Part shown: positions 22,716-31,506 of the stretch, piece by piece | Layout: each line of letters opens with the position of its first letter | Position numbering within the stretch: position 1 is the stretch's first letter | Assembly: GCA_911728435.2 (NCBI GenBank) | Contig: OU452198.1 | Coordinates: forward strand, 7,846,001-7,910,000 | Length of the DNA: 64,000 nt | Reading direction: 5' to 3' | Source of the DNA: Apoderus coryli | Taxonomy: Eukaryota; Arthropoda; Insecta; Coleoptera; Attelabidae | The notes under the pieces: model-generated | Told to the model about the DNA's origin: nothing | Seen by the model: only the letters and a program-made list of their open reading frames with translations | Database searches by the model: none | Made by a program: the position numbers and the translations under genes

Positions 22716-23690
22716 AAAATGCTTACACATCGCCAGCTAAGCTCTAGCTGTCTCCAAACACATTTATTGTAAAACGCGTATGAAATTGCAGTCTAGTAAA
22801 TGTTTCACAAACGAACTATCCAGAATTGAAGCCTTGTTTTGTTAAACAAGCCCGAATTATTATTTTTTATTTATTTCACCAAATCATTCTACACACATTT
22901 TTTTGTTGTATAATAAATAATAGATTATGATTTATGATAAGTTAAAATACTATATGAATCGCCCTTGTATTAAAATTTTTTAATTTACACGTAAATTTAT
23001 AAAGAGCCTTTGTAAGGGGTAAACAACAATGTTTTAACGAGATAATTTTCCAATAACGTAGAGGCAAACGTGGGAAAATGGCAGGGATGTTTTGCCAATA
23101 CTTTAATCTACTTTAATAACAATTTAATCAGTAATTATTGGATATCCAATTTGGGTATGAGGGGTGGCGCTTTTTGGTTTATTTATAAGTTTACCTCGTA
23201 AACAAGAAAATCTCGTTAGGCCGTAAGCTAAGCCCGTTTATATTCTAATAATAAGTAAAGGTATAAAGGGTAGAGAATTAACAGAGAAACTTTCTCAAAG
23301 TATATTTAAAGTAGTTTTAGGCTTAAAACTGTATGAAATCTATCGTTGCTGTTTAAAATCTTGTTTTGCCTAAAATTTTATTATTGGATAACTTAGCAAC
23401 TTAATTCGTTAATACTTTCAACGGATGGTTGTGCTTGTTTCAGTCGGACAGAACAAAAACTAATTTCGTATATGGACAACGTTTCGGTTTTTTAATAATA
23501 GCCACCTTCAGGGATCTACATGAAGATGAAAGTACATATAGAACTAAAAATAAAAATAAACTCAGAATTTCCAATAATGAAAAATCCTTAGAGAACTTAC
23601 CAAACTATTATTTTTATAAGAAATCCCTTTGGGATTTCCCAGTCGTTTTTTGGTAGTCTTATCTATGACAAAAGTCATTGAGGAATATAA
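22716..23690. other. No recognisable gene
   Basis: AT-rich. Contains a hammerhead-like phrase at 23477-23512 on the minus strand (see findings). Confidence 0.35.
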
Positions 23691-24236
23691 AAAAAAATGA
23701 AAATATGGGTTGAAAACCTAATCAAATAAATACAATTACATAGAACTATATAGTTTCATCCTAATGTATTCATGATTGAAAATAGAAGGAAATCAAAAAA
23801 TTGTTCAAAAAATAAAAAAAAAAATAAAAAAAGTAACCTATCGCTGAAAATATGGTTTGAAAACCTGATCAAATAAATGGAAACAATACACATATACCCT
23901 GTATAAAAATGTATGGCCCCATTCTAACTAAAAATACTGTGAAACTTGTAATAAAATATATAAAAAAATTAAAATTCTTATGAAACATTTTTGAGCCACC
24001 CTGTGCAATAATTGCATGAAACCATTCTAAAAAATTAAAAAGTTTTTCTATCTATTACGTTCTACCGTGCCTAAAAATCTTGAAAATAAATATAAACATT
24101 TTTGAGCAACTCTGTATCTAAATTGTAGGCGGGTATTATGGAAATGTAAAAGTTCTTAATATTTTTACGTTTCACTCTAAAGAATTGCTAAAAAAACGTG
24201 CTCTTTACAATAAGGCAACAAATTTGGGACACCCTG
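23690..24236. repeat. Mariner-type repeat, family B relative in inverse orientation
   Basis: The last 180 bp (24060-24236) match the left part of the family B MITE at 6342 in inverse orientation, ending AATTTGGGACACCCTG before TA. The left part contains two diverged copies of 'gaaaatatgg(g)ttgaaaacct' about 150 bp apart (23700 and 23849). Confidence 0.45.
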
Positions 24237-24239
24237 TAT

Positions 24240-24420
24240 ACGCTTCTTATTATTTAATGATTATATTTTTATAAACTCATCCTATATATTCATGGTTTTA
24301 AACTACAATTAAAAAAGAAAATGTATTTTCTTATATACTTATTTACGTATTTATATGTATCACATTGTATTATGATTTGTACATGTTGGCTAAAGAAACA
24401 TTATTATTATTATTATTAAA
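24240..24420 (+). repeat. 3' end of a LINE or SINE with (ATT)n tail
   Basis: 'gtacatgttggctaaagaaac' runs directly into (ATT)n at 24397-24417, the usual form of the 3' end of plus-strand LINEs in this window. No coding part. Confidence 0.45.
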
Positions 24421-24594
24421 AACTACTTTCTCAGATGCGTGTTTTACGCAAAATTAGTGCCAAACTTTGGCGATTTTTCTTGAATAAGTTTAAATAATTG
24501 CTAAAAATATTAAAACTTGTTTAAACCATTACGTGTACCACCTATTTTTGAAGTGAAAATGGATTTAAATTTAACAATAAAAATCCAGGGCCGT

Positions 24595-24910
24595 ATTTAA
24601 AAAAACGAAGTTGATGATGGTTTTCAAAAACAAAACGTCGTAGTGAAAATTTGTAAACGCTATTTTTTCAAAAAGTAACAATGAGAAAGTGCTTTTAGTT
24701 TTTTTATATCTGTAAAAATAACGTGAGAAAAAAATAAAAACGAAAATTGCAAAAAATAGTTTTTTCAAAAACGGCTAAAGTTACTTTACTTTTGAAAAAA
24801 CCATTTAAAAGGTGTTTAAATTGTACAACTTTTCTGTAATTTAACCGACATTGTGACTCCTACCGTTTCCAAGATAACAATGCTATCTCGTTCTTATCTT
24901 GGACACCCTG
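24595..24910. repeat. Family B MITE, right part
   Basis: Direct-orientation match to 6762-7085, including 'aaacgtcgtagtgaaaattt', 'ttaaccgacattgtgactcc' and the end TTGGACACCCTG. Confidence 0.6.
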
Positions 24911-25045
24911 TACATAATTAGCGAATTTCTCTGGGATGTTTCGGACTTCTTTACTATTTCATAAATGGATTTTTTCTTGGCATGAGGTTTCAATTAAAAC
25001 AGTATGTAGGTGAGGCAATCATTGATATTTCATGTCAGTCTACTA

Positions 25046-25080
25046 CAACGTTTCGGCAATGCACAATTGCCTTCTTCAGG
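25046..25080 (-). ncRNA. Hammerhead-like core with paired stem II
   Basis: Minus strand reads CTGAAGA, then GGCAAT/ATTGCC forming a 6-bp stem II, then GAAAC. CUGANGA and GAAA are the invariant hammerhead core. I could not pair stem I convincingly, so this is a homologous remnant rather than a predicted active ribozyme. Confidence 0.4.
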
Positions 25081-25443
25081 TGCATTCTAAATAGTAATAA
25101 TAATAATAATAAATCGACTTTATTTCAATTCACAGTTTAACGTCTCAATATATGTATAGAAAACAAAGATCTGCATCAGGCGCAGTCTAGCCATTGGCTA
25201 TTCTAACTTAACCCTACGCCAGATCAGATCTATCCCACCTCTAAAATACAATTTTCATTTGGAATATACAAATTAATCTCTTACTCTTCCTACATCTCAC
25301 AGTAAACACTAAATAAGGTTAGAATAAATCCTAAAAGGGCACATCTCTCAGCGAACCATCAGCGTTCAAATTACACATCTAGATAATATGTTCACGCTAT
25401 ACTGCTATATCAATGTCTCAAATAAATATTTTTTATATTTGTT

Positions 25444-25689
25444 TAAATATACAGTACCTAAGCACCGCATTGCGATGTTCTGTCGTAGTTTTATCTATAA
25501 TGCGATCAACCTATATAACTCTATTCCTGAGCAATTTAAAATATTTCAATATCAACAAATTCAAGTTTTTGAATTTGTTGATATTGAAATATTTTAAATT
25601 GCTCAGGAATAGAGTTATATAGGTTGATCGCATTATAGATAAAACTACGACAGAACATCGCAATGCGGTGCTTAGGTACTGTATATTTA
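25444..25689. repeat. Perfect palindrome, two 121-bp arms, 4-bp spacer
   Basis: 25444-25564 and 25569-25689 are exact reverse complements; the spacer is GTTT. Each arm encodes the LINE C-terminal block (RIAMFCRSFIYNAINLYNSI), once on each strand. Confidence 0.9.
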
Positions 25690-25795
25690 TTTGTGAATCT
25701 TAAAGGTTGGGTATGAATCATGGACCTCTTAATAAATTTGTTTTTTAAATATTTGAATGAATTCTTATTATTTAATATTTTGTGAACAAAAGAGG

Positions 25796-26549
25796 CTATA
25801 GGTGATGACGTCTCCTACCAACCATATTAAGCCAACCCGTCTCCTTAATTTTATGGGAAATATGGTCTCTTTTTCTTAAACCATAGATCAAGCGACAACA
25901 ACTATTTTGCACCTTTTGTATGCGATTCTTATCCACCTCATTCAAACACGATCCATACAAAATGTCACAGTATGTGAAATGTGACAAAACAAGTGTTTCA
26001 CAAAGTTTCTTCTTTAAAGAGAAGTGTAGAATATGTCGATTTGAATATAGAAGTCTTAAGGACATGTAAGTTTTTTACATGCTCACAGAAACGCAAATCT
26101 GACGAAAGAAGAAGACCTAGATCATTTGCACTTTCAGTAAAATGTATATTGATGTTATCTATATGGATTTTCATATTGTTAGTTAAGAAGTTTTTATTTT
26201 TTAAGTTTCCAAAGCATAGAATTTTCGTTTTCACCGAATTTAATTGTAATGCGTGTTTTTTTGAAATTTCTTGAATAGAGTTCAGCTCATTATTAATAAT
26301 TTCAGCCCTCTCATGATATTCCTCCACTTTAAGGTTAAGGTTGTATAATATTTGCATATCATCTGCATAGGCTCCAACTTTACCTGCAGATATAGAATTT
26401 ATAATTTTCGCTGTATAGATGATAAAAAGCAGAGGCGCCAGTACAGAGCCCTGCGGAACACCAGAAAGCATATTTGTGGTAGACGAGAATTCATTATTTG
26501 ATTGGATTTTTTGTTTTCTATTTTGTAAATATCGTCTCCTATTCACCAC
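25796..26549 (-). pseudogene. LINE reverse transcriptase with frameshift
   Basis: The first segment (26549-25998) reads YLQNRKQK, LSGVPQGSVLAPLLFIIYTA and AYADDMQILY (catalytic Asp pair intact), then the thumb NDLGLLLSSDLRF. A frameshift near 26040-26060 leads to the second segment (26065-25796), LVLSHFTYCDILYGSCL and the QNSCCRLIYGLRKRDHIS block. It continues beyond 25796, with further frame breaks, into the duplicated C-terminal piece YTVPKHRIAMFCRSFIYNAI at 25536-25690. Different subfamily from the 9.7- and 16.2-kb copies. Confidence 0.8.
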
Positions 26550-27183
26550 AGGCGTTCAATTTTTTAATGTGTACAGTATTTGTGAACGCCTATGTGATAT
26601 TTTTTAGGTTAAATTCTATCACAACTATGAAAAATTATTCAATATTTCGAATTCGCAAATAGTCTTGGTGTGTTGAAAAATGTTTTAAACTTTTATCTCG
26701 TAAACAAAGCAACATACATTTTAATATTTCAATTCTGAATTAACCGGCGCACAGTGGGGTATTTGGCCAATTTAGCAAGACAAAATTATACAAGAAAGAC
26801 ACTAAGTGCAAAACAGTAAGGTTGGTTGTATAATTACTAAAATTGATAAATTAGCTAAGTTTTCTTACACAACGTAAATATACAAGGTGTCCTTGGCAAA
26901 TATAACAAGAAAACATCTAGAAGAAAATATTAAATACAAAATAGTTTTATAAATGATCAAAAATATGGGTCAAAAAGATTATTAAAAAAAAAAACAAACA
27001 GGGTGTTTTGTAATTTGAGGTGTTTCGTGTATGTAACTTGATTAAAACACTGGTTACGGTATTTACAAAATTAAATATTTAATTACAGAACTTAATATGA
27101 ATTTCGTATATTGAAGTACATTATTTACAATCATTACTAAACTTAAAATGTGTATACAGTGTGGCACAAGAACAATGATGGTC

Positions 27184-27246
27184 GCCACAAGCACAGATCT
27201 AGAAGAAAGTCGAGTTACTAGATCTGTGGCCACAAGTGTACCAAAC
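27184..27246. repeat. Short hairpin inside the Transib-type element
   Basis: CACAGATCTAG and CTAGATCTGTG face each other about 20 bp apart; the outer flanks also pair in part (gccacaag / gtggc). Confidence 0.5.
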
Positions 27247-27416
27247 ATTTTCACCACTTTAGAAAAATTCTAGGGGAAAGATATTAATTGAAAATTAGTT
27301 ACGTATTTTTTTTACAAATTTATCCATATACAGGGTGTTCCAATTCTGACACTAACATACAACTAGCTTAGTTCTAAAAAAAAAATATGCAAACATAATC
27401 AGAGCCGCTAGGGGAG

Positions 27417-28037
27417 TTATTTGGCCTTTATCTTCTTCTTCGTTCGATTATGTTGTGTAAGATTTTTAATATTTTTTCCACGGGTAGGAGTGCTAGCAAT
27501 ATTTTTTAAAACCTGTGCGGCATCTCTTTTTCCTGTAGACTGGAGCTGACTGTGTGTAGCAAATAAAATCTCACTGCAGCTTACATTGCTTCTTAACTGT
27601 TCTGTTTTTCGCAACTTAGTGCGATCACTTGCAAGCTCAAATGCTTTTATTAGACGACCTGCAGCCTGCTTTGGTAGTTTGGGTAGTCAAGCCAATTTGT
27701 ATTTTTTATCTAAGAACGTCTTTTCGTTATAGTGATCAGCTGTCCATTTGCTTTTCATCTAGGATTTAAAATAAGAAAATTTTATTTTAACGTCTTTCAT
27801 ATCTTCTTCGGAATAATGGAATCGATTTTGCAGATGATGAAGAATAAAATCGTGGATATCCATATCAGTTTGTTCTCGCATAATGTTGAATAACTCCCTT
27901 TTAGTGATTAGAGTCACAAGTGATGGGTCTATAAAAAAAGATATATTGATGATGTTATAATCTATTCGAAACGTTAAAACATTTTTTTTTATTTTAAATG
28001 AATATTTGCAATAAAAATATCCAACACTTTTATTCAT
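27417..28037 (-). pseudogene. Coding relic inside the Transib-type element
   Basis: A single ATG-initiated frame of 206 codons plus terminal stop, broken by two in-frame stops: TAG at 27759-27761 and TGA at about 27687-27689 (the latter likely from a Trp codon). The middle reads Q-N-R-F-H-Y-S-E-E-D-M-K and KWTADHYNEKTFLDKKYK; then comes a basic segment GRLIKAFELASDRTKLRKTE and a C-terminal NIASTPTRGKNIKNL block. This order (small N-terminal domain, then G-R-x-x-K-x-F-E-x-x-S-x-R-x-K-R-K-T-E) looks like the N-terminal region of a cut-and-paste transposase. I cannot prove that it is the Transib protein; no catalytic DDE block remains. Confidence 0.45.
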
Positions 28038-28818
28038 AAGGTATTATTATTAGAGAAGTTTCAACTTTAGATTTTAAAGAATATTAAATCCAATGAGACA
28101 AAAAAATATGGCAACCTCTATTTTTGTATTAAAATAGACAAAAACTATAATAGTTTTAAAAACAATTTATATCAAAATAATTTTCGATTTGCAAAATTTT
28201 TTTAATTATGTATTTCGAACATAGTGCATAAAAATAGTGATGATTTCTTGGACACAGCGTATTATTAGAATGCCGAATTCACTAAAAAACCGGACAAAAC
28301 CGGATGAGAATTTCATTGAGCTTGAAAGCAGGATAACTATACTTCATTCTAAAGTAAAAATTATAGCTGGGACTCGCTTGGAGATATAACAAATTTCTTA
28401 CGGTTTTTTAAGTTCCTTATAAAAAGTAAGAAATAAAAACACTATTTTTGTCAAATATGATTATTAACAAAAGAAAAGTAAATAAAAGTGTACTTATGTA
28501 CTATATATAACATAACTTACCTGAAAGACTAGATTCCAGCATAAATTCTATTTAAAACAATGTCCAAGTACAAAAAAATTATCACACAAAGACACACTTT
28601 ATATAACGAAATACTAACTGAAACACATGCTCTTATATAAATAGTCAGATATTCACTAACCCTATGCACCTATGGGTAAAAACAGAGGTCCAAAAAGAAT
28701 ATTTTATGGTTCTTTGTCTATCTGGCTTTATGATAGGTACATTTACTACCCATTTCTAACAAATTTACAAAATTGAATTTTGGCGCGCTAAATTAGGCAA
28801 ATACCCCACTGTGCGGCG

Positions 28819-29482
28819 ATACTGCAGTGGCTGACTACGAGGATTGACCAACCCTATAAGTAGTTTCCAGGCTAACTTTTAGCAGATTGACTCAATAACC
28901 TGGTGTATTTATTCCGTATCGACCAAAATGTTATGCAATATAGAATCTTTCAGTAATCCAATACCTATAATAAACACTGGTCTAAACCCCATATTGTTAA
29001 TAACCGCACTATATGTTGATGCTTTTTATCGGCTTCGAACATTAGCTTTTCCATCCCTTGTGCACTTGTATTAGTGAACGGACATCCCCATAGAAAAAAA
29101 AAAAAAGTAGTAAAACCATAAAGATACACATAACGTGTTGACCAAATTATAAGTTACGACATCTTATTATCCCGTAATATGGCCATCTTTGATGTTGGCC
29201 AGACCTTAAAAGGAAACCAAATTGAATGATGTGTTATTGTTATTATTATACCTAACCGTTACTTTATACACCCTTACTACACTACCCACATACTAGTAAT
29301 AGGTCAATATTATTTTTATACTTATATCTATAGGGAGGTAATGACTTTTTCGTTATTTGTAAGTAAACTAAAATTTATGTTCACGTTGCCTATTAAAAGT
29401 TTTATATTCTATAACTATAGCTGTTATAATAATTATTTATTACTAACTATGAGGCATAATGCATAAAAGTTATTTGTATATA
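28819..29482. other. No recognisable gene
   Basis: AT-rich sequence, no recognisable coding or repeat structure. Confidence 0.35.
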
Positions 29483-29615
29483 CAGGGTGTTGCAAAGCAA
29501 ATGCGACAAACGATTTCTTATTGATTGAAGGTTTAACTTTAGACCTGAAGATTATAAGACAAAATAGCCCTTATTCTATTTTGTCTTATAATCTTCAGGT
29601 CTGAAGTTAAACCTT
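29483..29615. mobile_element. MITE end with 40-bp hairpin
   Basis: Starts CAGGGTGTTGCAAAGC after TA. Arms 29528-29567 and 29576-29615 are reverse complements over 40 bp with one mismatch and an 8-bp loop. The expected right CACCCTG end is missing; the hairpin runs straight into the next element, so the right end is probably lost. Confidence 0.55.
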
Positions 29616-29617
29616 AT

Positions 29618-30010
29618 GCCGGGTTTCCACCAAGCGGACAGACAAAAACAAAACACGAACTGTCCGTTTGAACAGAAATTTCGAACAGTTTTGTTTTGAA
29701 AGTGTTTACACCAGCCACGGACAGAAATCAATAAAAACTGTTTATGTTTTGTTTAAGTTTTATTCAGTTTACATAGAGACACCGGACGTGCAGTTGTGAA
29801 AATGTGGCGCGCAGCTAATTTGAGGAATCAAGAAGACGAGGATTTATTTCTGCTTGGTGTTGCATATTTTATGCTTAATAAAAAGAACAAAAGTAAACGT
29901 CGATTTTGGATTAGACCATCTTTAAGGCAAAAAGAAGGTAATGTGACTTCTAAACTATTGCAAGATCTCAGAGAAGATGATATAAGTATAGGAGGCGAAC
30001 TTTAATTATT
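29618..30010 (+). mobile_element. PIF/Harbinger-type fragment
   Basis: Begins GCCGGGTTTCCACCAAGCGG after TTAT, the form of PIF/Harbinger ends (GGGTTTCCACC, TWA target). The following ORF fits the N-terminus of such a transposase. No matching right end could be found. Confidence 0.45.
29796..30005 (+). CDS. Truncated Harbinger-like transposase N-terminus
   Basis: ATG-initiated, 69 residues; the ATG is the first after the presumed element end. Residues 38-50 read RRFWIRPSLRQK, followed by a D-L-R-E-D-D segment. PIF/Harbinger nucleases carry a W-[VI]-[RH]-P-x-L...L-R-x-[DE]-[DE] block near the N-terminus, before the first catalytic Asp. The frame stops right after this block, so no catalytic residue remains. 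Either a deletion derivative or a first exon with a lost partner. Confidence 0.45.
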   Translation: MKMWRAANLRNQEDEDLFLLGVAYFMLNKKNKSKRRFWIRPSLRQKEGNVTSKLLQDLREDDISIGGEL

Positions 30011-30360
30011 AATTAAAAGACTTATCCTTATGGAGGCCCTATAAACGGAAAAAAATTTATACTAAATTGAAGACGAATCATCTTGGTTCAAGATGACATT
30101 AATCTTCCCATCCGCAAGTATATGTTATATATATATATATTCATTTTTCTTTGTATATCGGTGATATACTATACTCTGTCAACTTAGTTGAATATCTTTG
30201 TTTGTTTATTTATATTTATATTTATTTGCGATGAGCAAAAGAGAAATAACATTGCATTATGGCAGTGTGTAGTCTATGTTGCCTTTGAATTAAAAGGTCG
30301 AGGCGTAGCACAGCACATAGGAAGCAAGGCATGTACGAATTAAAGAAGTTTCATTCATGT

Positions 30361-30433
30361 GCCACGATAGTTTAATTGGTTAAAACACCTGACCGGCAAT
30401 TGGGAGATGTTGGTTCAAATCCAGCTTGTGTCA
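30361..30433 (+). tRNA. tRNA-like sequence, unit 1 (Asp-like, anticodon position GGC)
   Basis: A 73-nt cloverleaf can be drawn: acceptor GCCACGA/TTGTGTC (one C-T mismatch), D-stem GTTT/AAAC, anticodon stem CCTGA/TTGGG (two G-T pairs) with loop CCGGCAA, T-stem GTTGG/CCAGC with loop TTCAAAT. Box A (TAGTTTAATTGG) and box B (GGTTCAAATCC) are present, and a TTTTTTT run at 30440 would stop RNA polymerase III. The base before the anticodon is C instead of the nearly invariant T, which argues against a working tRNA. It may be a SINE head or tRNA pseudogene. By overall wording it is closest to tRNA-Asp. Confidence 0.45.
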
Positions 30434-30687
30434 CGGGATTTTTTTGATTCGTACAAGTTAGTTTATTTCATTTTTCTTTGTATATCGGTGATATACTATA
30501 CTCTGTCAACTTAGTTGAATATCTTTGTTTGTTTATTTATATTTATATTTATTTGCGATGAGCAAAAGAGAAATAACATTGCATTATGGCAGTGTGTAGT
30601 CTATGTTGCCTTTGAATTAAAAGGTCGAGGCGTAGCACAGCACATAGGAAGCAAGGCAAGTACGAATTAAAGAAGTTTCATTCATGT

Positions 30688-30760
30688 GCCACGATAGTTT
30701 AATTGGTTAAAACACCTGACCGGCAATTGGGAGATGTTGGTTCAAATCCAGCTTGTGTCA
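30688..30760 (+). tRNA. tRNA-like sequence, unit 2
   Basis: Identical to unit 1 over the 73 nt, 327 bp downstream. In this unit the left flank has one change (AAGTACGAAT), which weakens the surrounding inverted repeat. Confidence 0.45.
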
Positions 30761-31014
30761 CGGGATTTTTTTGATTCGTACAAGTTAGTTTATTTCATTT
30801 TTCTTTGTATATCGGTGATATACTATACTCTGTCAACTTAGTTGAATATCTTTGTTTGTTTATTTATATTTATATTTATTTGCGATGAGCAAAAGAGAAA
30901 TAACATTGCATTATGGCAGTGTGTAGTCTATGTTGCCTTTGAATTAAAAGGTCGAGGCGTAGCACAGCACATAGGAAGCAAGGCATGTACGAATTAAAGA
31001 AGTTTCATTCATGT

Positions 31015-31087
31015 GCCACGATAGTTTAATTGGTTAAAACACCTGACCGGCAATTGGGAGATGTTGGTTCAAATCCAGCTTGTGTCA
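31015..31087 (+). tRNA. tRNA-like sequence, unit 3
   Basis: Identical to units 1 and 2 over the 73 nt, with the same T-run terminator. Confidence 0.45.
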
Positions 31088-31506
31088 CGGGATTTTTTTG
31101 ATTCGTACAAGTTAGTTTATTTCTTTTTTCTTTGTATATCGGTGATATACTATACTCTGTCAACTTAGTTGAATATCTTTGTTTGTTTATTTATATATAT
31201 ATATATATATATATGTTTTAATATTCTGATAATTTAAGTAAGCTTATTCTTATTTCAAGATCTAAAATTTTGGTAACAAAGAAAGCTTTTCTCTTAACAT
31301 CACATTAGTTTTCTAAATATTAATTGTTCTTTTCTTGAAATAAGAATAGCATTCAGAAGTCTAATATTTTGCTTATCAAATATTATTCTTTAATTGGATT
31401 ATATAATTAATAGCTATACTTTTACCAATGTTTTTTAAACTTCCTATTTTCAGCACTATAATAGTATTTCTTCAAAAGAGTAGTGTATTTTTTAACGTAT
31501 TATATA

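Larger units (their letters stand above)
25088..26555 (-). mobile_element. 5'-truncated LINE with rearranged 3' part
   Basis: Minus-strand LINE. The RT ORF runs from 26549 to about 25700, and a (TAA)n tract at 25094-25112 is the reverse of a (TTA)n tail. The normal ORF end is duplicated as a perfect palindrome (25444-25689), so the 3' part is rearranged. Confidence 0.7.
26750..28813 (-). mobile_element. Transib-type DNA transposon with RSS-like ends
   Basis: A 2,064-bp element beginning CACAGTGGGGTATTTG and ending CAAATACCCCACTGTG, flanked by the 5-bp direct repeat CGGCG (26745-26749 and 28814-28818). At each end the heptamer CACAGTG is followed by exactly 23 bp and then by a nonamer-like ACAAAATTA (left) or CCAAAATTC (right, read inward). 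CAC ends, a GC-rich 5-bp duplication and a 23-spacer signal are the known hallmarks of Transib, the superfamily related to RAG1. The inner coding relic is damaged and the C-terminal catalytic region is absent, so it is non-autonomous. The interior also holds mariner-type ends (26881, 27331). Confidence 0.75.
30126..31214 (+). repeat. Tandem array of a 327-bp unit with tRNA-like insert
   Basis: Units start at 30141, 30468, 30795 and a partial fourth at 31122 (to about 31192). The period is exactly 327 bp and the copies are nearly identical; one difference is 'ggcatgtacg' against 'ggcaagtacg' in unit 2. The array is bracketed by TA dinucleotide runs at 30126-30140 and 31193-31214. Each unit contains one tRNA-like sequence followed by a T7 run. 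The first and third tRNA-like units are enclosed by the inverted pair TGTACGAAT / ATTCGTACA. Confidence 0.9.

Noticed and set aside
25388..25622. Two plus-strand ORFs of 69 codons as separate genes
   Set aside because: They are the mirror copy of the LINE C-terminus created by the palindrome.
30361..30433. Functional alanine tRNA by its GGC anticodon position
   Set aside because: C at position 33, a mismatch in the acceptor stem and general wording closer to tRNA-Asp; better called tRNA-like.
30361..31087. Interpreting the array as a CRISPR-like repeat
   Set aside because: The whole 327-bp unit repeats without variable spacers, in eukaryotic sequence.
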